Source: Rhizobium sp. NFR07
GTDB taxonomy: Bacteria; Pseudomonadota; Alphaproteobacteria; Rhizobiales; Rhizobiaceae
Reading direction: 5' to 3'
Assembly: GCF_900111905.1 (NCBI RefSeq)
Contig: NZ_FOKM01000015.1
Span: 104,704 to 168,703 of the forward strand
Length of the DNA: 64,000 nucleotides
The notes beneath the pieces are model-generated. The model ran no database searches, was not told the origin of the DNA, and worked only from the letters and a program-made list of their open reading frames with translations. Position 1 is the stretch's first letter; each line of letters begins with the position of its first letter. Made by a program: the position numbers and the translations under genes. This document shows, piece by piece, positions 15,632 through 23,701 of this stretch.

Positions 15632-16029
15632 GTGATTGACGGCGAGCTGGTCATCGAACTCAATGGCAAATTGTCGTTCGACGGTCTGCAGGCGAGACTG
15701 CAAAAACGTTCGACCGGGAGCCGAGAGAGGTAATGGACCACCTCCGGGAAGTACTGGGAAAGCGCCTTCCCCGATTTTGCCCGCAGATCGACATGAATGC
15801 CGTGTTTGAACGCCAGGCAACGAAAACCATCCCATTTCGGCTCGTATTGCCAACCGTGGCCCGCCGGCAGGCTGTCCGCGGACCGTGCTTCCATTGGTTC
15901 GACCTTAAGCGAGAGGCCGAAACTGAAAACCTCGGTTGCTGCCTTTGTCACCTTCGCCGCCTTTTGCTGAACGCCCCGCCGCAAGGCACTACTCTGGCGA
16001 CGGTTCGGCCGCTTCAGAGCCCGCGTCAT
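15632..16029 (-). pseudogene. Broken ATP-dependent DNA ligase with an inverted internal segment
   Basis: On the minus strand, 15704-15940 encodes the start of an ATP-dependent DNA ligase: VEPMEARSADSLP, then YEPKWDGFRCLAF with the adenylated lysine in KWDG, ending at LSRLPVERF. The natural continuation (VIDGELVIELNGK, then SFDGLQARLQ) is present next to it but on the plus strand, 15632-15703. A segment of at least 72 bp has therefore been inverted, and everything downstream is missing. The gene cannot make a working ligase. The minus-strand reading frame opens at 16029, but its true start is unclear. Confidence 0.7.
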
Positions 16030-16153
16030 TCTCGCTTCTCGGCTCTTTACTGCTATTCGGACGTACCTGCTCTTGCCGCTTCAAATCCCTCTCAACTATC
16101 TCCCTGCTGCCTTCCGCCGGATCCTGCTCTGGGTGCTTGTCATCGTTCATCAT
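15989..16153 (-). CDS. Small hydrophilic protein, 54 aa
   Basis: The frame starts with two adjacent ATG codons after a strong AAGGAG ribosome-binding site. It encodes a very polar peptide (NDDKHPEQDPAEGSREIVER, later SENDAGSEAAEPSPE). The HPxQDPAEGSRE type of N-terminus recalls short rhizobial proteins of unknown function. Its 3' end overlaps the opening of the ligase-fragment frame in another reading frame, on the same strand. Confidence 0.5.
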   Translation of the reverse strand: MMNDDKHPEQDPAEGSREIVERDLKRQEQVRPNSSKEPRSENDAGSEAAEPSPE

Positions 16154-16206
16154 TGCTGCTCTCCTTCATAAAGCAAACCTCAACCGGAACCGAAAGTTCC
16201 TCCTCG

Positions 16207-16305
16207 CTACCGTTGCGGACAAGGCGACACCGTGACCGCATTGCTCCCGGTGCTCCTGCGGCCGGCGTCGTAAACCTCGGTTTCGACACTTGGTTGCTCT
16301 GACAT
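16207..16305 (-). CDS. Possible 32-aa peptide
   Basis: A strong AGGAGG ribosome-binding site precedes the ATG at 16305. The peptide (MSEQPSVETEVYDAGRRSTG start) is short and unrecognised. It lies just upstream of the 54-aa small gene on the same strand. It could be a leader peptide or a chance frame. Confidence 0.25.
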   Translation of the reverse strand: MSEQPSVETEVYDAGRRSTGSNAVTVSPCPQR

Positions 16306-16374
16306 TGGGTCCTCCTGTCCGACGACAGCTAACCGCACAAACCGCTTGCATTTATGTTTCACCAGGAGGGCACG

Positions 16375-16497
16375 GTGAAGGACAAGAAGGGGAGGACGGG
16401 CTATACAGTCGGTGCGCTCGTCCGGACGAAACCAAATATGCGGCCATCTTTTTCGGGGGATTGGCTTATCTTGTCGCTGATCGACTGTTTAGTGTGA
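16375..16497 (+). CDS. Possible 40-aa protein
   Basis: A GTG start at 16375 follows AGGAGG with 5-bp spacing. The peptide begins VKDKKGRTGYTVGALVRTKP and ends in a hydrophobic stretch. No family is recognised and support is only the ribosome-binding site. Confidence 0.2.
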   Translation: MKDKKGRTGYTVGALVRTKPNMRPSFSGDWLILSLIDCLV

Positions 16498-16570
16498 CTT
16501 CCGTCTGCTCGGCGCTACCTCCTATGCATGGCTCAGTGGCCGCGCGGCCCGAACCGAAGGAGAAAGCATC

Positions 16571-16987
16571 GTGAAGTTCGGCCAATTTTGCGGCTTCCTC
16601 GCGGACGAAATGGATTTCCAACACAGCGACTTCGTATTGGGAGCAGAGTTACTCTTTACGATGGGTTCGAGTGGTGAGGCCGAAGAACTTGCCGTGTCCT
16701 TTCCGGACCGCAACGTCACCGCAACGGACGCTGCTATGTTTCTCTGCCTAAGCGTCGCGATCGACCTTGGAGCCTCCGATCCCTCTCAGGCCGCCGAGAC
16801 AGCGCAAGAGATCGCCATCTGCGGTCAGAACATGCCGATCTTGCTTGCGGCCCTGGGTGAAGGCCACGATGCGACGATCGACATCAGTGGCAGGTTCGCA
16901 GCCACTGTGACAGTACCGGGGTCTCTCATCTCAAAAATCACGCCTCTGATCCGAGGTGGAAACATATCTCACCTGAGATCCATCTAA
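16571..16987 (+). CDS. Hypothetical protein, 138 aa
   Basis: I do not recognise this protein. The GTG at 16571 follows GAAGGAGA. It is acidic, soluble and mixed alpha-beta. It alternates short hydrophobic segments (FVLGAELLFTMG, AAMFLCLSVAIDLG) with a C-terminal region (GRFAATVTVPGSLIS) that looks like beta strands. The next small gene is 22 bp downstream in the same direction and may be co-transcribed. Confidence 0.5.
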   Translation: MKFGQFCGFLADEMDFQHSDFVLGAELLFTMGSSGEAEELAVSFPDRNVTATDAAMFLCLSVAIDLGASDPSQAAETAQEIAICGQNMPILLAALGEGHDATIDISGRFAATVTVPGSLISKITPLIRGGNISHLRSI

Positions 16988-17009
16988 GCCAACAAGGGAT
17001 TTGAACAAC

Positions 17010-17279
17010 ATGCAGACAATCAGCGACTGGTTAGATGACAGAGTCCAAGAGATCATCGGGCCGCCGGGGATCCATGATCGAAAGGCGGATTTCCAGGAGC
17101 AGGCAAAACTGCTTTGGCTGCAGGCTGAGGTTGCCGGTTTCACTGTTGCTCAGTTGAAGGAGGCCTGCGGTGGGGATGTTGAACAATATCTGCTCGAGCA
17201 GCAGAACGCGATGACCGACGTGGGAAGGCAACGTGCGTTGGAAGAGGTTTTCGACCCGGCCCAACCTCGAAGTTCCTAA
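17010..17279 (+). CDS. Hypothetical protein, 89 aa
   Basis: The ATG at 17010 is used rather than 17001. The protein is helical and acidic. Its middle (AEVAGFTVAQLKEACGGDVE) has a helix-loop pattern weakly like the rhizobial DUF768 family, but this is not firm. It probably forms a pair with the gene at 16571. Confidence 0.5.
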   Translation: MQTISDWLDDRVQEIIGPPGIHDRKADFQEQAKLLWLQAEVAGFTVAQLKEACGGDVEQYLLEQQNAMTDVGRQRALEEVFDPAQPRSS

Positions 17280-17376
17280 GCGGTGACGGTGACCTGCGCC
17301 ATCCAGCCTTGCGCCCCAAGCTTTGGCCGTCATTTCGGCCCTGACAGATGAGATGAGCGTGCTGATTACATCTGAG

Positions 17377-17612
17377 CTAAAGGTTGCTCCCAGTATCTCG
17401 CGAATTCTGCTTTCGCTCGCTGTGGTCAAGAACTTCTTCAGGTGCCACGTCCTGCTTCAGTTCCTCCAGGGCCCCGCCAGCGTTGGCCGCCACCCCGCCC
17501 TTCTCCGCCAGGGAGGCCACCATCGTCAGGATCTTTGTTCCCTCTGCTCGACGAGCAAGGAGATCTGGAGGTTGAGATCGGCGCGCTTGTCGTCGGCCGG
17601 GCGAAAACCTCT
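17377..17612 (-). pseudogene. C-terminal remnant of a DUF1003 membrane protein, frameshifted
   Basis: The minus strand encodes DKRADLNLQISLLVEQ and, after a one-base shift in frame, GTKILTMVASLAEKGGV and a charged tail ending at 17377. This is the pattern of the cytoplasmic end of DUF1003 proteins. The transmembrane part is absent and the frame is broken, so this is a remnant. It abuts the DUF2269 pseudogene. Confidence 0.5.
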
Positions 17613-17620
17613 CTCATGAC

Positions 17621-18087
17621 CTACCACGTTGGACGCGTAATCATCAGCCACACGATCGCGAGTACCGCGCCAAAGGCTGGAAAGCCGAAGAAAAACCAGC
17701 GCCTGAACAGGTCGTGGTACCGCTGCGGCAGGGCGCTGCCCGTCCTCTCCGCTTTGATGGCGAGATTACGCATCTCCATTTGCATCTAGACGACCGGCAG
17801 CCAGAAGATCCCGGTGAGGATGTAGAGCAGGATCGAGACAACGATCCAGCCGTCCGTCAGCGAGTAGCCCGCATTCCAGGCAGTGCCACGCCGGTGATGG
17901 GCTGTACGACCACCGCAGTGGCGGTGAAGAGGAAGTCCGCCAAAACCACGATGCGAGCGACCGGTGCAATCGTCGATGCTTTTCCGGTTTGGTGGGCAAT
18001 CAGCATGAAGAACGCTATGCCAGCACCGGTTCCAAGCAAAACACATGCGCCAATCATGTGGAGAAATTTCAGGAGGAAATAGAGCAT
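17621..18087 (-). pseudogene. DUF2269 membrane protein, disrupted by a frameshift and a stop
   Basis: The start (LYFLLKFLHMIGACVLLGTG) and later segments (VVLADFLFTATAVVVQPITG; SLTDGWIVVSILLYILTGIF; RRWFFFGFPAFGAVLAIVW) are in the order of a complete DUF2269 protein with four membrane helices. They lie in two frames (shift near 17880) with an in-frame TAG after FWLPVV where a tryptophan would be expected. Its ATG overlaps the stop of the upstream SDR fusion gene (TGATG), so it was once coupled to it. The two lesions argue for a true pseudogene. Confidence 0.7.
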
Positions 18088-19373
18088 CAACGCTCCTCCA
18101 GTATCGCCAGGGCGACCAGATGAAGAACAAGGATTGGTCCGACCTTCAGAAGCGGGCCTAGCGGTTCATGCCAGAGCGCAGGAATAAGAATGGTGCCGGC
18201 GATAGTGTAAAAGATCGACACCAGGATTGCGGCCCACAAGCCGAGACGACTGGTACGCCGCAACGCGATCATTGTTCCGATAACGATGTCTGCCATTGCT
18301 CCGGCGACGACGGAAAGCACCGCCAGCACGCCGGCGTCGCCTTGGTTCATCAGCGCCAGGCCCTCGTCAAAGCCGACGGTGAGCGAGATAATTCCGGTGA
18401 GGATCCAGAACAGCGGCAGAACCACGAAAATCAGTGGCTTGAGGAAGAAGAGGTTGGAAAACCACCGCTCTTGAATGCTCGCGGGCGCTGACTTCAGCGT
18501 CTCAGTGAGGGATCGAGGTCGGATCCCGACTGTCGCGGCCCAAGGCTGAAGGTCTCCCGTCGCACCCCGGGCAATTTCCTTTTTGGCTGTCGTTCGAAGT
18601 GCAGGCCTCCAGCCGAGCACGCCCGCGAGGTCGCCGAGGGAATAAAGCAGCGCCGCGATGCTCGACGGCACTGTTAATTGGAGGGCCGGCCGTCTCCCAA
18701 GCCAACGTCGATAGATCCCGACCACCTCTTCAAAGGTCAGCCGCTGCGGTCCAGCTAATTCGAGGGCGACCTGTCTTGCGGCGTTCGGTTCAAGCAACTT
18801 CATCACCGTATCGACAACATCCTCAAGCTGTACGACTTGTAGTGCGCCGCCCCCTGGCATCACCGGAACGACAGGTAGGGCTGCCAAACCACGTATGAGT
18901 GCACTTGCGCCGAACGCCGGGCGCCCGAGCACGACAGACGGGCGCAGGATGACCCAATCGAGATCGCGCGCCATCAGAACGTCGTCGCCCCGGAATTTTG
19001 TTTCCGAGAACGGGCTCGGCTGCTGTCGATCGACACCGATCGCCGAAAAGTGCACGACGCGCCTCACCCCGAGTTGCTCGCATGCCTGAAACAATGCTGC
19101 CGGCCCGGCGACATGAATCCCGGCCACGTTCTCTCTCGGGCTGTCCTGCAAGGCGCCGACGCAGTTGACGACCGCATGGACATTGTCCAGAACCGGAACC
19201 CATGCCTGAACATCGACGGCGGATGCAACGTCCAGGTAAACGGTTTTGGTGGCGCCGAAGGGTGCACGACCTCCCGGCCTGACGACCGCCACAACCTGAT
19301 GACCTTCCTGAAGTAACAGCCCGCATATCGAAGAGCCGATGAGGCCGTTGGCGCCGGTCACGAGGATGTTCAT
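18087..19373 (-). CDS. SDR-type NAD(P)-binding protein fused to a DoxX-like membrane domain
   Basis: This 428-aa protein combines an atypical extended short-chain dehydrogenase (residues 1 to about 290; glycine motif TGANGLIG near residue 6) with four hydrophobic segments in the last 130 residues. These (LIFVVLPLFWILTGIISLTV, VLAVLSVVAGAMADIVIG, LGLWAAILVSIFYTIAGTIL, VGPILVLHLVALAI) resemble the DoxX-like family. The SDR half resembles NmrA/complex-I-assembly-type proteins, which often lack catalysis. The fusion suggests a membrane-anchored redox sensor or quinone-linked enzyme, which is inference. It was followed by a DUF2269 gene, now broken. Confidence 0.75.
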   Translation of the reverse strand: MNILVTGANGLIGSSICGLLLQEGHQVVAVVRPGGRAPFGATKTVYLDVASAVDVQAWVPVLDNVHAVVNCVGALQDSPRENVAGIHVAGPAALFQACEQLGVRRVVHFSAIGVDRQQPSPFSETKFRGDDVLMARDLDWVILRPSVVLGRPAFGASALIRGLAALPVVPVMPGGGALQVVQLEDVVDTVMKLLEPNAARQVALELAGPQRLTFEEVVGIYRRWLGRRPALQLTVPSSIAALLYSLGDLAGVLGWRPALRTTAKKEIARGATGDLQPWAATVGIRPRSLTETLKSAPASIQERWFSNLFFLKPLIFVVLPLFWILTGIISLTVGFDEGLALMNQGDAGVLAVLSVVAGAMADIVIGTMIALRRTSRLGLWAAILVSIFYTIAGTILIPALWHEPLGPLLKVGPILVLHLVALAILEER

Positions 19374-19572
19374 CGCCTCTCCTGTCATATGTCGGTCGCT
19401 CGGGCACTTTCCCGGCGGCCTTTGCAGTTTCCTGCATGAGCGTCGGTGGCGAACTTCTCTTCGACGCCTAAGTTCCGGCTCATCGAGCCAACTATGCTGC
19501 GGGTCGCCGCACTGGCCCTCTTCTTCTGTGGTTCGTTCAGCCGCAGTTCACGGGCGTTGCGATAAGTGTACG

Positions 19573-19800
19573 ATGATGGAGATGCCGAAGATGAACCAGC
19601 GGCTTTGGTGGCTGCTGTCTGCGTTGGACCGACGCGCATGGCGACAATCACCCAAAGGAACCGGGCTGAAGACCGCCAACATCGCGGTGGAACATGGACT
19701 GATCCTCGCGCGCGGTGACTGGAGTGAAAGACGCTATCGCCTCACTGCGCTCGGAGGTGAGGCGGTCAGCCTGCACGCCAACAAGCAAGGGAAGGGATAA
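19573..19800 (+). CDS. Hypothetical protein, 75 aa, winged-helix-like C-terminus
   Basis: The best start is the ATG at 19573 or the one 3 bp later. The last 40 residues (ANIAVEHGLILARGDWSERR, then YRLTALGGEAVSLH) have the helix-wing pattern of small transcriptional regulators. The protein is too short to assign. It is followed about 180 bp later by the ferritin-like gene. Confidence 0.4.
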   Translation: MMEMPKMNQRLWWLLSALDRRAWRQSPKGTGLKTANIAVEHGLILARGDWSERRYRLTALGGEAVSLHANKQGKG

Positions 19801-19978
19801 AACGCGCCGGCGATCCGCATTGCGCCTGCTTCAAGTCAACCGCGGAAGCATCCTCCCGCTCCCTCGACCGATGACCCCTTTCTTGGAACTATTGTGCCTG
19901 AACGATGTTAACCGGCAGTTGCGGCACCCCCCCGCCAGTCTGCCGATCCGGCACCTTTTCCTTTTACGGAGTTCAGTA

Positions 19979-20479
19979 ATGGCCACGAAGACCTTGGAAG
20001 ACCTCTTTATCGACGGCGTGAAGGACATCTATTACACCGAACGGAAGATCGTTGCAGCGCTGAAGAAGATGATCCGCGGTGCGCAATCGCAGGACCTGAA
20101 GACTGCATTTGAAACCCACCTGCAGGAAACCGAAGGCCAGGTCGAACGCCTGGTTCAGGTGTTTGAGATCCTCGGCAAGCCGGCGCGCGGAAAGACCTGC
20201 CCGGCGATCGACGGGATCGTCGAAGAAGGACAGGAAATCCTGGAGGAATTTAAGGATTCCCCCGCACTCGACGCTGGCCTGCTTGCTGCTGCCCAGGCCG
20301 TCGAGCACTATGAGATTGCCCGCTACGGCACGCTTCGCAACTGGGCTCGCGAACTTGGCAAGAATGATGTCGCGCAGCTTCTCGAGCAGACCCTGGCTGA
20401 GGAGGAAAAGACGGACGAACTGCTGACGCAGCTCGCCGATGCGAAGGTCAACAGCAAGGGCAAGGCAAAAGCCGCCTGA
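19979..20479 (+). CDS. Ferritin-like DUF892 protein (YciE/YciF family)
   Basis: This 166-aa protein matches the YciE/YciF family of four-helix-bundle, ferritin-like stress proteins. Conserved parts are LEDLFIDGVKDIYYTERKIV at the start, AFETHLQETEGQVERLVQVF, and QAVEHYEIARYGTLRNWA, with glutamate and histidine ligands for a di-metal site (E in YYTER, E and H near residues 108-113). It ends with a lysine-rich tail. The role is probably in stress response; the catalytic activity is not known. A hairpin follows the stop codon. Confidence 0.85.
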   Translation: MATKTLEDLFIDGVKDIYYTERKIVAALKKMIRGAQSQDLKTAFETHLQETEGQVERLVQVFEILGKPARGKTCPAIDGIVEEGQEILEEFKDSPALDAGLLAAAQAVEHYEIARYGTLRNWARELGKNDVAQLLEQTLAEEEKTDELLTQLADAKVNSKGKAKAA

Positions 20480-20486
20480 TATCAAC

Positions 20487-20510
20487 GGGAGCGGCCCGTC
20501 CGCCGCTCCC
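20487..20510 (+). terminator. Hairpin after the ferritin-like gene
   Basis: GGGAGCGG (20487-20494) pairs with CCGCTCCC (20503-20510) across an 8-base loop, 8 bp after the stop codon. There is no U-tract, so it may stabilise the 3' end rather than terminate by itself. Confidence 0.4.
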
Positions 20511-20565
20511 GCCCAACCGGGTGTTGCGTCCGGCTGCTTAATTTTGAGTTGTTTAGGGTAATATC

Positions 20566-21225
20566 TTGCGTTTCCTCCGCGATAACGGCCTCACCATAGC
20601 CCTCCTCGGATTTTCTGTTCTGACCGTAGGCGGCATGCTGCTGACCGGCTGGGGCGTTTACAATGAAGAGCTCGCAGAGCATGGCGCGGGGCAGCTTGAT
20701 CTTTGGAATTATGCGCTCTCAGGCCATTTCCTATCGGCCCTGTTCGAAAATTGGGAGAGCGAGTTCCTGCAGATGTCCGCGTATGTCATGCTGACGGCGA
20801 TACTTTTCCAACGCGGCTCCGCTGAATCGAAGGATCCCGACCAACCTGCTTCCCAAGACGAGGATCCAGCAGAGAAACAGAATGATGCCAACGCACCGTG
20901 GGCGGTTCGAGCTGGTGGGATGGCGCGCTCCCTCTATTCCTATTCCCTTGGCATAGGCTTGGCGATCCTGTTCATTCTCAGCTTTGTGCTGCATGTGCGC
21001 TACAGCGCCGAGGACGCGAACGCCGAAGCGCTGATGCATGGCCAGTCGCCAGTGTCGCTCCTCGAGCACTTGACCAGCACCCAGTTCTGGTTCGAGTCTC
21101 TCCAGAACTGGCAGTCGGAATTCCTGTCAACCGCCGTGCTCGTGGTGCTGTCGATCTTCCTGAGGTTCAGGGGGTCGCCCGAATCGAAACCCGTCGCGGC
21201 GCCTCATTCAGAAACGGGGAGCTAA
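20566..21225 (+). CDS. DUF6766-like membrane protein
   Basis: A TTG start gives 219 aa. There are two similar halves, each with a hydrophobic helix followed by a W-x-SEFL motif (LFENWESEFLQMSAYVML; LQNWQSEFLSTAVLVVL), separated by an acidic loop. This repeated pattern matches the uncharacterised DUF6766 family. Four membrane helices are expected. It lies with other stress-type accessory genes. The function is unknown. Confidence 0.65.
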   Translation: MRFLRDNGLTIALLGFSVLTVGGMLLTGWGVYNEELAEHGAGQLDLWNYALSGHFLSALFENWESEFLQMSAYVMLTAILFQRGSAESKDPDQPASQDEDPAEKQNDANAPWAVRAGGMARSLYSYSLGIGLAILFILSFVLHVRYSAEDANAEALMHGQSPVSLLEHLTSTQFWFESLQNWQSEFLSTAVLVVLSIFLRFRGSPESKPVAAPHSETGS

Positions 21226-21408
21226 ACCATCGCCGCAAGTCGGCCTTCCCGGCACAACTGAATACCGCCCGCGATGGTGACATCATCGTGACGAACTACA
21301 GGAAATGTAGCGCGATCTCCCCGTCGCGAAGGGTCGCTCCAATCTGTCGAGACTGAATGGTCGATCGCGGATGGACCTGAGGCTTGGATGAAGCTCTTGG
21401 GGCACAGC

Positions 21409-21813
21409 CTAACGCTCCCATGGGGGCACGAACCGTCTGTCCTGATAATCAGACAAATAGCCGGAGTGAAGCGGGTCAAGCCACTTCTCCGTCTTCATAA
21501 ATCCGATCGCCATCGTAGATATCCCTCCCCCGACCGATGCGACTTCAATGCTGCTGCGAAAGCTGGTTTTGTCGTCGACGTCCTCAAGCTCGTCGAGAAC
21601 GTGTAGACGATCCTCCTCGACTTCGAACAGCTCTCCACGAACACGCACCCCCTCCCCCGGGAGGTCAAGCATCATCGGACCGTAGAACGACCCTGCGATG
21701 TATAGAGGATAGGGTTCAATTGTCTCAACGTCACCGACGTACCGAGCCCCGACGAGGCCCTTCTTGAAGAGCGGAAAGCCGCGTTTGAGTGTGCCGTAGA
21801 TGAACACCTTCAT
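21409..21813 (-). CDS. Gamma-glutamylcyclotransferase-fold protein
   Basis: This 134-aa protein begins MKVFIYGTLKRGFP, the YGTL glycine-loop of the gamma-glutamylcyclotransferase (BtrG/AIG2) fold. The acidic DELEDVDD segment near residue 80 would hold the catalytic glutamate. Such enzymes release 5-oxoproline from gamma-glutamyl amines. The ATG at 21813 overlaps the stop of the upstream small gene (TGATG), so the two are coupled; the long upstream extension is discarded. Confidence 0.8.
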   Translation of the reverse strand: MKVFIYGTLKRGFPLFKKGLVGARYVGDVETIEPYPLYIAGSFYGPMMLDLPGEGVRVRGELFEVEEDRLHVLDELEDVDDKTSFRSSIEVASVGGGISTMAIGFMKTEKWLDPLHSGYLSDYQDRRFVPPWER

Positions 21814-22100
21814 CAATGCAGAGCCGGGCCGAGGGGATAGTGGGGGTGTCTGCAATGGAACGAGGTCATCAGACTGAGCGCGCGGATCGCTACATCTTCG
21901 GCAAGGAGGATATCTTCGCTGGACGAGATGTCGTTCGCGACAGACAGCAGAGCCCGACCCACCGAAGCCATGACCATTTCCAGTGCCTCGTCTCCTTCGT
22001 CCGCCGCCCATTGCGCGGTTCGCTTCAGCGTGACGGCAAGGCGTTCGAGAACAGCCTGTCGTTCGGGTTCACCGAGTTCTCGTAGTTTCGGGACTTCCAT
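21813..22100 (-). CDS. Hypothetical protein, 95 aa
   Basis: This is a soluble, helical protein (KLRELGEPERQAVLERLAVT, EDILLAEDVAIRALSLM) with no recognised domain. ATG at 22100 is preferred; a start 21 bp upstream is possible. It is coupled to the cyclotransferase gene by a 1-bp overlap and lies just downstream of the LOV kinase gene on the same strand. Confidence 0.5.
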   Translation of the reverse strand: MEVPKLRELGEPERQAVLERLAVTLKRTAQWAADEGDEALEMVMASVGRALLSVANDISSSEDILLAEDVAIRALSLMTSFHCRHPHYPLGPALH

Positions 22101-22140
22101 GTCCAATATCGTCCTCCACACTCGAATGAGTTACTTCATT

Positions 22141-23193
22141 TCACGGTTTGGATCTGAGGCTGGCGCCGACACGGTTCAGTGACGGCAGCTCGACCGCGAC
22201 GCGAAGTCCGTGGTCCGTCCACTCCCGGCTTATTTTGCCGCCAAGTTGCTTCTCCAGCACGGCGCCAAGCAGAACAGTACCGAAGCCCTTCGTCGGCACA
22301 GCGTCCCTCGCCTTGATGCCCTGCTCGCGCCACTCGATGACCAGGCCGTTGTCTTCCGCCTGTCGCCAGGTGATCGTCAGGCTGCCCTCGGGATGTGAAA
22401 GCGCCCCATGAACTGCCGCGTTTGCGGCAAGCTCATGCATGGCCAGTCCGAGTGGCTGCACCGACGGCGCGGGGACCATGACCGACGGACCGCTGATCTC
22501 GACGTGCTTATCCCCGTAAACGCTGACCTGCAGGGAAATGATGTCGTGGAGTGAGGCCTCCTGCCAGCCGTTCTCCGCCAGCAGCATATGCGTTCTGGCA
22601 AGAGCCTGCACCCGCTGCTGCACCGACGCGGCATAGGTGGCGGCATTGTCCGAACGCGTCAGGCGCACGATGCTGTCGACGATCGCCAGAACGTTCTTCG
22701 TCCTGTGGTCCACCTCCATGAGCAACCGGTGCTCCGCCTCTTCGAGCGTCTGGACCTTCCGATATTCGGTGACGTCGATCTGGGACGCGAAATAATAGGC
22801 AAGATGGCCATCGTCGTCGCGGATGGGGCTGAGATGAAGCTGGTTCCAGAAGGCGCTCCTGTCCTTCCGGTAGTTGAGGATCTCGACGGTGCCCTCGCGC
22901 TCCGCACCGATGATGGCGCGTATCTCCGCGACAGCCTCTCTCGATGTGTCTTCTCCCTGCAGAAGCCGGCAGTTCCGTCCGACGAGTTCTTCGGCAGAAT
23001 ACCCGGTCAGGTGAAGGAAAGCGTCGTTTGCGAGGACGATCGGGTAGTCGGGCTGGCGGGCATCGGCGACCACGATCGGCATCCGGGTACGCTGAAACGC
23101 GAAGGCGGCGAGTTCCTTGTGATCGGCCATCCCTTGTGTCGACGCTGCGGCCGGCTTGTCCCCATGAATGTCTGACGGCTTGGCTTCAATCAC
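22141..23193 (-). CDS. LOV-domain blue-light sensor histidine kinase (HWE/HisKA_2 type)
   Basis: This 350-aa soluble kinase has a LOV domain (residues about 33-145) and an HWE-type kinase domain (155-345). The flavin signature GRNCRLLQG carries the photoactive cysteine at C75. NYRKDRSAFWN and the FASQID glutamine (Q138) complete the flavin pocket, so light sensing is likely. The phosphoacceptor is H163 in VDHRTKNVLA; the N-box is HELAANAAVHG. HWE kinases lack a classical phosphatase region and often feed single receivers or the general stress response. Two more HWE kinases and two receivers are close by. Confidence 0.88.
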   Translation of the reverse strand: MIEAKPSDIHGDKPAAASTQGMADHKELAAFAFQRTRMPIVVADARQPDYPIVLANDAFLHLTGYSAEELVGRNCRLLQGEDTSREAVAEIRAIIGAEREGTVEILNYRKDRSAFWNQLHLSPIRDDDGHLAYYFASQIDVTEYRKVQTLEEAEHRLLMEVDHRTKNVLAIVDSIVRLTRSDNAATYAASVQQRVQALARTHMLLAENGWQEASLHDIISLQVSVYGDKHVEISGPSVMVPAPSVQPLGLAMHELAANAAVHGALSHPEGSLTITWRQAEDNGLVIEWREQGIKARDAVPTKGFGTVLLGAVLEKQLGGKISREWTDHGLRVAVELPSLNRVGASLRSKP

Positions 23194-23312
23194 GGCTCAC
23201 CTTGTTTGCTGACTGGATAGCCCGAACTTCGAAACCGGGGAAATGTTTCTCCGAAAGCGACATGTTCTTCATTTGGATACCCAGACGGGCTGAGCAGCGA
23301 GCGTTGTCATTC

Positions 23313-23696
23313 TCACGCCGTGGCGATATCCGCCACTGCCATTGCGAGCTGTTGCATGTCGGTCGGCTTGCCAAGGTTGCGGACGCCCGCCAAGGCGGCA
23401 TTCTGGGCAAGTGCGGCCGGGTCAGCGGCACTTGCAAGCACAAACGGAGTGCCGAGGGTCGTCAGCTGCATTGCGACTGGTGTGACCCGCTCACCACCCA
23501 GATCGACATCGAGCACCGCCGCATCAGGCTTGGTGTCATGCATTAGTTCAAGCGCATGATCGACGGAGGCGGCCGGTCCCAGCACGTTGAACCCCGCCGA
23601 TATCAGCGCGGTCTTGATTTCCAAAGCAATGAAGAATTCGTCCTCGACGACGAGAATGGTGCGGGGGCTTGCTGACGGAACGTCGGATTGGTTCAT
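23313..23696 (-). CDS. Stand-alone response-regulator receiver protein
   Basis: This 127-aa protein is a single REC domain. It shows the acidic pocket (VVEDE), the phosphoacceptor D63 (VLDVDLGG) and the conserved lysine (LGKPTD). There is no output domain, so it acts by protein contacts or as a phosphate sink. The start at 23696 is the ATG before the NQSD sequence; the longer frame extends into the upstream kinase. It lies 5 bp downstream of the kinase at 23702 and is probably its partner. Confidence 0.85.
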   Translation of the reverse strand: MNQSDVPSASPRTILVVEDEFFIALEIKTALISAGFNVLGPAASVDHALELMHDTKPDAAVLDVDLGGERVTPVAMQLTTLGTPFVLASAADPAALAQNAALAGVRNLGKPTDMQQLAMAVADIATA

Positions 23697-23701
23697 GAAG
23701 C

